Source: Terriglobia bacterium (GTDB lineage: Bacteria; Acidobacteriota; Terriglobia; UBA7540). Taken from it: a stretch of 64,000 bases of DNA. The stretch covers positions 42,127 to 106,126 of the forward strand of contig JAIQGA010000001.1 in assembly GCA_020072925.1 (NCBI GenBank), read 5' to 3'. Position 1 is the stretch's first letter, and each line of letters starts with the position of its first letter. Positions 16,231 through 24,435 of the stretch are shown here, one piece after another. The notes under the pieces were generated by a model. It was not told where the DNA came from and did no database searches. It saw only the letters and a list, made by a program, of their open reading frames with translations. A program made the translations under genes and the position numbers.

Positions 16231-17250
16231 ATGGAGCTACGTAAGGATCCTATCACCCAGAACTGGGTCATTCTAGAAGAGGGGCAAGTCGCTTGGCCGG
16301 CCGCCGAAAAGTGTCCCCTTTGTCCGGGCCATGAGTCGTTGTCCCCCCAGACAATTTATGTTCAATGGAATGGCCACGACAGTTGGCAAGTGCGGGTAAC
16401 GCCGCATATGCGCCCTCTGTACCGTATCGAAGGTGAGGCGCAGCGCCGCGCCGACGGCCTCTATGACAAGATGCGGAATCTGGGTGCGCACGAAGTGGTC
16501 GTGGAAAACCCCGATCACCATCTGCTGCTCTCGCAGTTGTCCGACGAGAACCTGGCGCACGTCTTGCGTGCTTTCGTGGCGCGGACGAGCGACCTGAAGA
16601 AGGACCGCCGCTTCCGCTACGTGACCATCTTCCGGAATCAAGGCGCGCTTGCGGGGCAGGACCTGGAGCACCCACACTCGCAGATCACCGCGACGCCTTT
16701 CATTCCGCGCCGGGTGGTCTACGAACTGCGTTCCTTCCAACGTTATTATGAATTGAAAGAGCGCTGCCTGCTGTGCGACATCATCAAACAGGAAATCGAA
16801 GAGCAGGTCCGCACCGTGGAGTGGGACGACCAATTTGTGGCCTTCTGCCCCTTCGCCTCCCGCCAGCCGTACGAAACCTGGATCCTCCCTGTGAACCACA
16901 ACTATGCTTTTGAGGAAGACCTCACCACCTGGGATCGCCAGGTCCATTTCGCGCGCTTTATGAAGTCCATCCTGCGCCGCGTGGAAGCGCTGGCCCCCGC
17001 GTATCACCTGGTGCTCCACACCTCGCCCAACCTGAACGCCAAGTACGACCGCAGCGGCCACTGGCGGACGGTCGTGGACGACTCGCACTGGCACCTCGAG
17101 ATTCTCCCGGTGATCCAGGCGAAGTCGAAATCGTACAGCATTAAAGAGGTTGCCTACAACTCGCTGCCGCCCGAGAAAGCCGCGGAAGAGTTGCGCCAAG
17201 CGGGCACCGGGCCCCGTGTCACGACTGCGGAATCCTCCCGCACCGCCTGA
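16231..17250 (+). CDS. galT: UDP-glucose--hexose-1-phosphate uridylyltransferase (GalT-like)
   Basis: A 339-residue nucleotidyltransferase of the HIT superfamily. It carries the catalytic HPHSQ box (LEHPHSQITATPF, His147-Gln151) and two zinc-type Cys pairs (CPLCPG near the N-terminus, CLLCDI in the middle), followed by the C-terminal repeat with LVLHTSPN and HWHLEILP. It exchanges UMP between UDP-glucose and galactose-1-phosphate (Leloir pathway); related enzymes also work as ADP-glucose or other sugar phosphorylases, so exact substrate is inferred. ATG 16231 follows GGAGGAAGAAGGA. Galactokinase and epimerase genes are not nearby. Confidence 0.9.
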   Translation: MELRKDPITQNWVILEEGQVAWPAAEKCPLCPGHESLSPQTIYVQWNGHDSWQVRVTPHMRPLYRIEGEAQRRADGLYDKMRNLGAHEVVVENPDHHLLLSQLSDENLAHVLRAFVARTSDLKKDRRFRYVTIFRNQGALAGQDLEHPHSQITATPFIPRRVVYELRSFQRYYELKERCLLCDIIKQEIEEQVRTVEWDDQFVAFCPFASRQPYETWILPVNHNYAFEEDLTTWDRQVHFARFMKSILRRVEALAPAYHLVLHTSPNLNAKYDRSGHWRTVVDDSHWHLEILPVIQAKSKSYSIKEVAYNSLPPEKAAEELRQAGTGPRVTTAESSRTA

Positions 17251-17415
17251 GCCATCCGCCGGGTGCGGCATGACCTACGAGCGCTTCGAGCAGCGCTTCC
17301 TTCCGGATCCCCTCGAGGAAGACGAATCCCTGCGCCGTTAACACAATCTTAAAACCTCGTTCAAGCTGGCGTAACACGCAGGCCTCAGACTATGTCGCAA
17401 ATGGAGGTTGCCCCA

Positions 17416-17622
17416 ATGGCCATCAATCATCAGGTTGGAGAAACAGCCGGAGCTATCTGGAATCTGCTCGAACGGAATGGGCCGCAGACCCTCGCCCAAC
17501 TGAAAAAGAAATTGGACGGTAACGGCGAATTGATGAACTTTGCTGTAGGGTGGTTGGCGCGGGAGGAGAAGGTGGAAATCATCGAAGACCGCAAGACGTT
17601 TCAAATCCGCCTTCGAAGCTGA
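17416..17622 (+). CDS. Small winged-helix protein (DUF2582-like), copy 2
   Basis: A 68-residue winged helix: QVGETAGAIWNLLERNGPQT, LAQLKKKLDG, ELMNFAVGWLAREEKVEI. It is clearly paralogous to 9927-10130 over its whole length (shared GPQTL-QLKKK and GWLAREDKV/EEKV segments). ATG 17416 has GGAGG about 8 bases upstream and matches the paralogue's start; an upstream ATG at 17392 is less likely. The degenerate receiver gene follows after 11 bases, so the pair is probably an operon. Confidence 0.82.
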   Translation: MAINHQVGETAGAIWNLLERNGPQTLAQLKKKLDGNGELMNFAVGWLAREEKVEIIEDRKTFQIRLRS

Positions 17623-17633
17623 GGGAGTCGCAC

Positions 17634-18056
17634 ATGCAGGAAAAGCTTACGGCGCTTATGCTCCATGAGGATTTCCGCCCTCCTCACACCTTGAGGGTTG
17701 CCCTAGCGAATCGCTCGATGCGGATTCTTAAGGCCCGGAGCTGCGCCGAGGCGGCAGGTCTGCTTTGGGACGAGGCCCCGCCGCACCTGGTATTCACCGA
17801 AGTCGAGCTTCGCGACGGCAATTGGGCGGACGTCTTGAGATTGGCGGCTATGGCTTCAGTGCCCGTCAACGTGATTGTGATTACTCCGACGGTGGATACG
17901 GAGTTTCGCCTTGAAGCCATGGAGTGTGGAGCGTTTGACTGCCTGGGCCCTCCCTTCGCGCTCGCATACTTGACGCAGATTGTGGAGGCTGCGGCGATCA
18001 ACGTTCTCTGGCGCCGCGGAGCCTATGCCCAGGTCGGCTCGGAGGCCCTAAGGTAG
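17634..18056 (+). CDS. Degenerate receiver-domain protein, copy 2
   Basis: A 140-residue receiver-like protein, paralogue of 9264-9776. The phospho-acceptor Asp is replaced by Glu (Glu56 in HLVFTEVELRDGNWADV), which often mimics the phosphorylated state, and the KP Lys is Pro (DCLGPPF). It should therefore act without phosphorylation. ATG 17634 has GGGAG 7 bases upstream. It follows the winged-helix gene and precedes a PLD-family gene and sixA, whose product removes phosphate from phosphohistidine; a signalling role for the group is an inference. Confidence 0.8.
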   Translation: MQEKLTALMLHEDFRPPHTLRVALANRSMRILKARSCAEAAGLLWDEAPPHLVFTEVELRDGNWADVLRLAAMASVPVNVIVITPTVDTEFRLEAMECGAFDCLGPPFALAYLTQIVEAAAINVLWRRGAYAQVGSEALR

Positions 18057-18285
18057 CGGCGTGGCCGAAAGGCAGAGACGAGACGTGCGATCAATCGGAA
18101 AGACCTGCCGCTACGGGGGGACCGGAAGACTCGCACGCCGCGAGCCAGCGGGCTCCGCAACGGGTCGGCGCGAGTTCAAGGACAAAGGAGAACCTGCGGC
18201 TTTGAGTAAACTGGTTTGCATATCCATGCCGCTAACACGCGGCGCCCACACGAAGATTTCTAGGTCGAGGTCACGGGTTCGCCCG

Positions 18286-18783
18286 ATGACGGAAATCTTT
18301 GAGGAAACCTCCCCCGTAAGAGTGATCTTCAGCCGAACGGAATCCCTCGCGGAGGAGATCGAAGACCGCATTCGCGCGGCCTCGGTTTCGATTGATGCGG
18401 CCCTCTACCGCTTTGGCAACGCCCGCCTTTCCCATGCGCTCTGCGACGCGCAGCGGAGAGGGGTCAGCATTCGCCTGATTGCCGATCGAGGCAAGTTTGA
18501 GGACAGTGAGGACACGCGGAACCTCTTGTCGAAATCCCCCTTTCCGTTCTGCCTCACGCACGGTAGGGACGGCGCCAGGTCCAAGATGCATCACAAATTC
18601 GTCATCCTGGACGAAGGGACTGTCCTTACGGGTAGCTACAACTGGACTTTTGCCTCGGAAGAACAGAATTACGAGAACCTGCTGATTCTGCAGGATCCCC
18701 TGCTGGTGGATCTACATCGCCAGGAGTTCGATTCGCTATGGGCGAGTGTGGCGAAAGCCCCGGACTCCGGCTCCCCCGGGTAG
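18286..18783 (+). CDS. Single-HKD phospholipase D-family protein
   Basis: A 165-residue PLD-family protein with one HKD motif (His102-x-Lys104-x4-Asp109 in MHHKFVILDEGTVLTGSYNW). Single-motif members such as Nuc act as dimers and usually cleave DNA or phosphodiesters. There is no clear signal peptide from ATG 18286. The frame is open upstream to GTG 18061; TTG 18202, preceded by AAGGAG, is another possible start and would add 28 basic residues. The gene overlaps no neighbour, and sixA begins 38 bases after its stop. Confidence 0.8.
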   Translation: MTEIFEETSPVRVIFSRTESLAEEIEDRIRAASVSIDAALYRFGNARLSHALCDAQRRGVSIRLIADRGKFEDSEDTRNLLSKSPFPFCLTHGRDGARSKMHHKFVILDEGTVLTGSYNWTFASEEQNYENLLILQDPLLVDLHRQEFDSLWASVAKAPDSGSPG

Positions 18784-18820
18784 CGCTGCTGTCTGGCAAA
18801 AACCCCGCTGGCTCGACCGC

Positions 18821-19369
18821 ATGGCACGCGAAACGATCGCGGTGAGCACGCCGAGTGTACCCATCGCGTATGAGCTCTTCCTCATGCGCCACGGTGCCGC
18901 CGTCCCACGGGGTCGTGGGCGCTTCGCCGAGGACTTCAATCGTCCGCTGACCAGAAAAGGGGCGCAGGAGTTGCCGCAAATAGGCGGCGGGCTCAAGAAC
19001 GCGGGAGTGCGACTCGACTGGATTGTCTCGGGCCCGCTGGTTCGTGCCTGGCAGACCGGGGAAATCCTGCGTTCCGTGCTGGGGGCCAACGTCCCTCTCA
19101 GTTCTTGCGATCACCTGCGTCCGGGCGGAACACTCGAAGGCCTGCTCGCCTTCCTGGTCAAGCATTCCGGCAAGCGGCGGATCTTAATCGTTGGGCATGA
19201 ACCTCCCCTAAGCAGGTGGGCGGCGCAACTCCTGGGTGCAAGCTCGGCCGCAAACCTGCGCTTCAAGAAGGGCGGATGCTGTCTAATCACCTTGAAGGAA
19301 TTGCCACCAAAGATCCCTGGTCGCCTCATCTGGTGGGTCACTCCGCGCCTTCTCCGCAAGCTGGCGTGA
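18821..19369 (+). CDS. sixA: SixA-like phosphohistidine phosphatase
   Basis: A 182-residue histidine phosphatase with the catalytic motif LFLMRHGAA (Arg23-His24-Gly25), a typical SDPLVRA-like segment (SGPLVRAWQTGEIL) and a second catalytic His in LIVGHEPPLSRWAA. SixA dephosphorylates phosphohistidine on phosphotransfer proteins. ATG 18821 matches the family N-terminus with about 15 extra residues; no strong ribosome-binding site is seen, and translation could be coupled to the upstream PLD gene. Confidence 0.85.
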   Translation: MARETIAVSTPSVPIAYELFLMRHGAAVPRGRGRFAEDFNRPLTRKGAQELPQIGGGLKNAGVRLDWIVSGPLVRAWQTGEILRSVLGANVPLSSCDHLRPGGTLEGLLAFLVKHSGKRRILIVGHEPPLSRWAAQLLGASSAANLRFKKGGCCLITLKELPPKIPGRLIWWVTPRLLRKLA

Positions 19370-19635
19370 AGTCGGCGACGAGGCGCTGGATCGGTTCGAC
19401 GCGGCACGGCGCTTTCCAGGATGGCGGTTTGCCATCGATTGAATCATTCCATCCCGCATTCTATTCTAGATTACAGGCGATTTTCCGCCTGATCATCGGT
19501 CTGGCGTCCCTGTTTCGGGGCAAAGGGTAGTGGGCGGGTTCACTCAAATCCATGCTAAGCGCGGGTTCCTCGCCGGTGCGCGCGGAAAAAGCGGCGAATC
19601 ACCCCGTAGAGGTTCTCTCCCGGCGGGCCGTCACG

Positions 19636-20214
19636 TCACTTCTTCCGGCGACGTGCCGCGGCGCGCGGGGCGGGAAAGCGAGCGGCGACGCGCAAATCTT
19701 TCCCTTCTTCGACCACCGACTTTAGATTCTGAAGGTAGAAGACCCAGCTCTTGACCGCCTTGTCCATGGCTTCGCTGGAAGTGAAGCCGCTGTGGACGAG
19801 AACGATGGCCGTCTGCCCGCCCTGGGGCGAAAATTTGAAGCGCACTTGCGTCTCGACGGGTTCGCCCGGCGGCTGCCAGGTGAAGCCGATAGTATTGCCG
19901 CGGAGGAAATCCGTCACCAGCCCGCTCCAGACGCCCTCCGTCCCATTCCAGCGGAAATGGTATTTGCCCCCGAGTTGCGGCTCGATGATTGCCTGGTCGG
20001 GGAACCACAACGCGAGCTTGTGGGAGTCGGCAAAGTAGTCGAAGACGCTGGCCACGTCCCCGGCAATCGCCACCTGGAACGTGGCCGAACGCGTCACACT
20101 GACCGGCCCAGTGTCCGGCTCCTTCGAGGCGCGCCGCGAACGCTGTGCAAACGCTGGCCCTCCCATAAGCAGCACCAGAATCAAAGCCGTTGCCTTTGTG
20201 AATCGCATGGGCAT
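19636..20214 (-). CDS. Exported SRPBCC (AHSA1-like) protein
   Basis: A 192-residue protein with a signal peptide (MRFTKATALILVLLMGGPAF, then A-QRS). The mature part is a START/SRPBCC fold of the AHSA1 type (VFDYFADSHKLALWFPDQA, GGKYHFRWNGTEGVW, GFTWQPPGEP). The C-terminus is strongly basic (RAAARRRKK). Such domains bind hydrophobic ligands; export is unusual for AHSA1 proteins. ATG 20214 or 20208 may be the start. Function is unknown. Confidence 0.75.
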   Translation of the reverse strand: MPMRFTKATALILVLLMGGPAFAQRSRRASKEPDTGPVSVTRSATFQVAIAGDVASVFDYFADSHKLALWFPDQAIIEPQLGGKYHFRWNGTEGVWSGLVTDFLRGNTIGFTWQPPGEPVETQVRFKFSPQGGQTAIVLVHSGFTSSEAMDKAVKSWVFYLQNLKSVVEEGKDLRVAARFPAPRAAARRRKK

Positions 20215-20316
20215 GATTAAAACCTTGGTCGAAATCCGAGCCTAATGCGCCGAAGGACGGGTGCGCCTTTGATCGGGATTCTATGGCAGTCCGCGCGAGT
20301 ACGCAATGCGTAGCCC

Positions 20317-20694
20317 ATGGCGGACCGGGTCAAGAAGAAAGCAACCGCCCGGCAATCCACCGACGCGAAGCGCGCATCCAAAACCTGGCTTAAAATGATT
20401 GTGATGACGCTGCGCCTCAAGGTCGAGTGCTACGCGGGGTACAAGGCCGACGAGCGCCCGTTGCGTTTCATACCATTGACCCCGCTCGCACGCACGTTCG
20501 AAGTCAGGCAAGTCCTCGACCAGTGGTACGGCGCCGGGTACACGTGTTTCAAGGTTCTCGCCGACGACGGCAACCTCTACATCCTGCGCCACGACAACGC
20601 GGAGGATATCTGGACGCTCGACTCCTTTCGACGCGCGCATCAAGAGTCCGGCGACGTGAAGCAGCCGCTTCATGACAAACCCCGGAGGACGTGA
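20317..20694 (+). CDS. Conserved hypothetical protein
   Basis: A 125-residue soluble protein. The core (VECYAGYKADERPLRFIPL, VRQVLDQWYGAGYTCFKVLA, DDGNLYILRHDNAEDIWTLD) looks like a small beta-rich conserved domain. The first 26 residues are basic and may not be translated; ATG 20395 or 20404 are alternatives and none has a clear ribosome-binding site. I know no function. Confidence 0.65.
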   Translation: MADRVKKKATARQSTDAKRASKTWLKMIVMTLRLKVECYAGYKADERPLRFIPLTPLARTFEVRQVLDQWYGAGYTCFKVLADDGNLYILRHDNAEDIWTLDSFRRAHQESGDVKQPLHDKPRRT

Positions 20695-20752
20695 TTAAAT
20701 AGGGGTCTGGCCTCGCGGCGGGACGGCTGTTGGGATGGGTCATCGGGGAGAT

Positions 20753-21721
20753 ATGCAGAAGGGTGAGAGCGCAATATCCTTAGCGCTGGCCGTCGTCGTG
20801 ATGCTCGCAATTCTGGCCATCCAGCGCCGATGGAATCCCGCCAGTTTGAAGGATGTTGCTTCGTCTGCTGAGAATTTCATTTTGACGACAACGGGCATCG
20901 GAGGCGGGATCCCGGACCTGACCGGATTTGAGAAGATCAAGACCTATCGCCTGGGCAACTATAACGCCGGCCTGTATCGCGCCAGCCCCGCGCCGCTGAT
21001 TTTCGCTCCGGGTCGCTTCGTCATCTACGACCTCGCGCACAAACCCGTCTTCCAGATGGAAACCCTGGAGGGTTCCAAGGATCCCTGGACCGAGATCTAT
21101 GATTTCGCGGGGCGGCGCGGGCTTCCGGTCCCGGGAGGCAAGAAGCGGCCCGATTATTTGCGCGACCTCACCGGTGATGGCGCGCCGGAGGTCGTGCTCG
21201 GTCGGTACTCGGGCGGCGACCACTGCTGCACAATGGCGACAGTCGTGGAACTGGGAAAGAGTGCTGTGAAGGTCTTGGGTCGCATTGACGGTCTGGACGG
21301 CATGCCCTTCGAGGGCCTGGAGATTCGCCGCCTGAATCAGGACCCCACCTGGGAATTCATTGCGCACCGCCCCTACCTGACGGGTTGCGGGACTCACGAC
21401 GACGCCGCGGATGTGCTTTCGGTATTTGCGTATAAGGCCGGGGCATTTACCGATCAGACTTCCCGATTCGGCGGCTTCATGGATACCGTTTTGCGCCAGA
21501 ACCTGGCGAAGTGGCGGCAGGAAAAATCCCGGACGCTGGAACTCTTGCAGACTCTGGCTGCAGACTACGCGCTTCTGGGCCAGAGGGACGAAGGACAGCG
21601 CTTCTTTGCCATGAACTTGAACCCCTTCGTCCCCCGACTTAAAACGCAGGGCGTGGATCCCAACGCCTGCCTCGATGACATGGCCAACCTGCTTGCACGC
21701 TTAGCCCCACCGATACCGTAA
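20753..21721 (+). CDS. Membrane-anchored hypothetical protein
   Basis: A 322-residue protein with one N-terminal hydrophobic helix (about 9-24, LALAVVVMLAILAIQ) and a large region outside the cytoplasm. The middle has an FG-GAP/VCBS-like segment (DLTGDGAPEVVLGRYSGGDHC) and several Cys (GGDHCCTM, TGCGTHDD). ATG 20753 has GGGGAG directly upstream; ATG 20735 is possible. It is convergent with the dehydrogenase cluster. The function is not recognised. Confidence 0.7.
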   Translation: MQKGESAISLALAVVVMLAILAIQRRWNPASLKDVASSAENFILTTTGIGGGIPDLTGFEKIKTYRLGNYNAGLYRASPAPLIFAPGRFVIYDLAHKPVFQMETLEGSKDPWTEIYDFAGRRGLPVPGGKKRPDYLRDLTGDGAPEVVLGRYSGGDHCCTMATVVELGKSAVKVLGRIDGLDGMPFEGLEIRRLNQDPTWEFIAHRPYLTGCGTHDDAADVLSVFAYKAGAFTDQTSRFGGFMDTVLRQNLAKWRQEKSRTLELLQTLAADYALLGQRDEGQRFFAMNLNPFVPRLKTQGVDPNACLDDMANLLARLAPPIP

Positions 21722-21831
21722 GGACCAATTCTCTCAGTGAGGTTTGGAAGTGGAGTGCCGCCCGGGCGCGCACAGTGGGGATCTTCTCGCAGTGAGCCGA
21801 CGCAATTCTGCGAACATACCCATCCATTGCG

Positions 21832-21870
21832 CTCAGTCACTGACCACTGACAACTGACCACTGACGACTT
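21832..21870. repeat. Heptamer-period array after the E2 gene
   Basis: Units TCACTGA, CCACTGA, CAACTGA, CCACTGA, CGACT end 2 bases before the E2 stop codon position. Only one clear arm is present. Confidence 0.75.
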
Positions 21871-21872
21871 TC

Positions 21873-23180
21873 TTACAGCACCGGCTCGTCCCAGCTTTCC
21901 AGGTTCTTCTTCACCTTGGTCAGGAACTGTTCCGCAACGGCGCCGTCAACCACCCGGTGATCGTAGGACAGCGAGAGGTAAACCATGGAGCGAATGGCGA
22001 TGGCGTCGTCGCGCACCACCGGCCGTTTCTCGATGGCGCCCACGCCCAAGATGGCCACCTGCGGCTGATTGATGATGGGCAGCCCGAACAGCCCGCCGAA
22101 GCTGCCGGGATTGGTGATGGTGAAGGTGCCACCCTGGACGTCATCAACGCTCAGGCGCTTGGTGCGCGCGCGCTCCGCCAGGTCGTGCACGGCGCGCGCG
22201 ATCCCCAGGAAATTCTTTTCATCGGCGCGCTTGATAACCGGCACGATCAATCCGCTCTCGAGCGCCACGGCAATCCCCACGTTTACATCCCGCTTGTAGA
22301 TGATGTTTGTGCCGTCGACCGAGCTGTTGATGATCGGGACCTGCTTGATGGCTTCGACTGCGGCGCGCACGAAGAAAGGTGTATAGGAAAGCTTGAGGGC
22401 GTTGCGCCGCTCAAATTCATTCTTGTGGCGCTCGCGCATCTCGACCACGCGAGTCATCTCGATTTCGTACACCGTGTACACGTGCGCCGAGGTCCGCTTG
22501 CTCGTCACCATGTGCTCGGCGATCTTCTGGCGCATGGGGGTCATCGGCACAACCTGCGTGGGGCCGGTAAAGACCATTTGAGGTGCGACGGGCGCAGGCG
22601 TCGGCCCCGGCGCCTGAATCGGCGGTGCGGCTTGCGCGGAGGGCTGAGAAGCGGCAGCCGCACCCTGACCAGCGCCGCTCTGCTGCTCGACATAATCGAG
22701 GATGTCCTTCTTGCTGACCCGCCCCCCTAAACCTGTCCCGTGCACTTGCGCCAGGTCAACACCGTATTCCTCGGCAATCCGTCGCACCAATGGCGAGGAG
22801 CGGACTTCGCCGGGGGGAGTCGGCGGCGCGACCGAACCCGCGGCGACAGGAGGAGCTGCCGCCGCTGCCGGAGGAGCCGGTGGTGGGACCGACGGAGAGG
22901 AGACCGTCTCTGCTTTTGCCTGGGGCGGAACCACGGCGGCCCCTTCGCCGTTAATCACCGCCACCACCGTGTTCACGGCAACCGTCTCGCTTTCCTTCAC
23001 CAGAATCTGCGCGAGCACGCCCGCCGCGGGCGAAGGAATCTCCGCGTCCACCTTGTCAGTGGAGATTTCGAAAAGCGGCTCGTCGCGCTCCACGCGCTCG
23101 CCGATTTTCTTCAGCCACTTGGTGACCGTTCCTTCCGCGACGCTTTCCCCCATTTGGGGCATGATGACGTTGGTAGCCAT
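21873..23180 (-). CDS. 2-oxoacid dehydrogenase E2 (dihydrolipoamide acyltransferase)
   Basis: A 435-residue E2 subunit. Residues 1-78 form one lipoyl domain with Lys43 in STDKVDAEI. A Pro/Ala-rich linker leads to a peripheral-subunit-binding domain (SSPLVRRIAEEYGVDLAQVH, GTGLGGRVSKKDI, about 127-163), a second linker, and the catalytic core ending in SYDHRVVDGA (His408, Asp412). It transfers an acyl group from E1 to CoA. The acyl specificity (acetyl, branched-chain or 2-oxoglutarate) cannot be read directly; the split E1-alpha/E1-beta genes favour pyruvate or branched-chain substrates. ATG 23180 has GAGG 7 bases upstream. It is the last gene of the cluster. Confidence 0.93.
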   Translation of the reverse strand: MATNVIMPQMGESVAEGTVTKWLKKIGERVERDEPLFEISTDKVDAEIPSPAAGVLAQILVKESETVAVNTVVAVINGEGAAVVPPQAKAETVSSPSVPPPAPPAAAAAPPVAAGSVAPPTPPGEVRSSPLVRRIAEEYGVDLAQVHGTGLGGRVSKKDILDYVEQQSGAGQGAAAASQPSAQAAPPIQAPGPTPAPVAPQMVFTGPTQVVPMTPMRQKIAEHMVTSKRTSAHVYTVYEIEMTRVVEMRERHKNEFERRNALKLSYTPFFVRAAVEAIKQVPIINSSVDGTNIIYKRDVNVGIAVALESGLIVPVIKRADEKNFLGIARAVHDLAERARTKRLSVDDVQGGTFTITNPGSFGGLFGLPIINQPQVAILGVGAIEKRPVVRDDAIAIRSMVYLSLSYDHRVVDGAVAEQFLTKVKKNLESWDEPVL

Positions 23181-23212
23181 GGGACGTCCTCACATGATTG
23201 GAAAATCGCAAA

Positions 23213-23323
23213 TGTTGACAGTCAACAGTCGACAGTCAACAGTTAAAGCGCAAGGTACTTCTTGCGGCGCGAGCAGCCTCAACGCTTGTTCGACTGTCAA
23301 CTGTCGACTGTGGACTGTCGACT
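23213..23323. repeat. Heptamer-period inverted array between E1-beta and E2
   Basis: The left arm (23213-23246) has units of GACAGTC/CAACAGT type. The right arm (23289-23323) reads TCGACTG, TCAACTG, TCGACTG, TGGACTG, TCGACT. The arms are about 22/25 complementary with a loop of about 42 bases. Confidence 0.85.
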
Positions 23324-23327
23324 TCTT

Positions 23328-24302
23328 TCAGTACGCCGCCAGCTTCCGCGCCGCCCCGATCACCTTCTGGGCGGTCGGCAGGAAGTATTCTTCCAGGGGC
23401 GGCGAAAATGGCACAGGCGTGTCGGGCGCCGTGACGCGCAGCAGCGGGCCGTCCAGATCGTCGAAAGCTTTCTCCGCGATCAACGCCGCCAGTTCGCCCG
23501 CCATGCCACCGGTGCGCGTGTCCTCGTGCAGCAGGATCACCTTGCTGCACTTGCGCACGCTGGCGAGCACCAACTCTTCATCGTAGGGCAGCAGCGAACG
23601 CAGGTCAACGACCTCCAGCGAAATACCTTCCTTCTCGAGTTCCTGCGCGGCCTCAAGAGCCGTCCAAACCATCGCGCCGTAGGTGATGACGGTGATGTCC
23701 CGGCCCTCGCGCCGCACCGCGGCTTTGCCCAGCGGCACGACGTAATCTTCCGACGGTATTTCCTCCTTGATGCGGCGGTAAAGGAATTTATGCTCGTAGA
23801 AAATCACCGGGTTTTCGTCGCGGATGGCGGCCTTGATCAGACCCTTGGCGTCATACGCGGTCGCGGGCATCACCACTTTCAAACCCGGCGTGTGCACGAA
23901 CCACATCTCGTTCGACTGGGAGTGAAACGGCCCGCCGTGAACCCCGGCGCCCGACGGCCCGCGGATCACAATGGGCACCGCCGGCCCCCAGCGGTAATGG
24001 ATCTTCGCTGCCATGTTTACAATCTGGTCAAACCCGCAGGCGATAAAATCCATGAACTGCATTTCGACAACGGGCCGCATCCCCATCAGCGCCGCACCGA
24101 CCGCCGCGCCGACAATCGCCGACTCGGAGATGGGCGTGTCGATCACGCGGTCCTCGCCGAATTTCTCCAGCATTCCTGCGGTCACCTTGAACGCCCCGCC
24201 AAACGCGCCGATGTCCTCGCCCAGGAGAAACACGGAAGGATCGCGCTCCATCTCCTCCCAGATTCCCTGGCGAATGGCGTCGAGGTAAGTCAAAGTCGGC
24301 AT
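23328..24302 (-). CDS. 2-oxoacid dehydrogenase E1, beta subunit
   Basis: A 324-residue E1-beta. It shows the transketolase pyrimidine-binding fold (FLLGEDIGAFGGAFKVTAGM, TPISESAIVGAAVGAALMGM, PVVEMQFMDFI) and the transketolase C-terminal domain (EVVDLRSLLPYDEELVLASV). It pairs with E1-alpha to decarboxylate the 2-oxoacid on thiamine diphosphate and acylate E2. ATG 24302 has GAGG 7 bases upstream. It lies between one E1-alpha gene and E2, each gap being filled by an inverted array. Confidence 0.93.
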   Translation of the reverse strand: MPTLTYLDAIRQGIWEEMERDPSVFLLGEDIGAFGGAFKVTAGMLEKFGEDRVIDTPISESAIVGAAVGAALMGMRPVVEMQFMDFIACGFDQIVNMAAKIHYRWGPAVPIVIRGPSGAGVHGGPFHSQSNEMWFVHTPGLKVVMPATAYDAKGLIKAAIRDENPVIFYEHKFLYRRIKEEIPSEDYVVPLGKAAVRREGRDITVITYGAMVWTALEAAQELEKEGISLEVVDLRSLLPYDEELVLASVRKCSKVILLHEDTRTGGMAGELAALIAEKAFDDLDGPLLRVTAPDTPVPFSPPLEEYFLPTAQKVIGAARKLAAY

Positions 24303-24319
24303 GTTCGAACCTCGGTTCG

Positions 24320-24435
24320 CAAGTGAGTCAGTGGGTCAGTGAGTCAGTGAATCATTGCTGAGGGCCTCGGCCGCTTTCTTAGTGGGGCTCGAGAGTCTTC
24401 AATGAATCACTGATTCACTGACCCAGTGATTCAGT
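24320..24435. repeat. Octamer-period inverted array between E1-alpha and E1-beta
   Basis: The left arm (24320-24358) has GTGAGTCA, GTGGGTCA, GTGAGTCA, GTGAATCA units. The right arm (24401-24435) is its reverse complement with about 30 of 34 bases matching. The E1-alpha stop codon is in the end of the right arm. Confidence 0.85.

Noticed and set aside
15959..16276. 105-codon plus-strand frame upstream of galT
   Set aside because: No family, no ribosome-binding site, overlaps the galT start; odd composition.
17270..17341. 23-codon frame after galT (MTYERFEQRFLPDPLEED)
   Set aside because: No ribosome-binding site and no support beyond an open frame.
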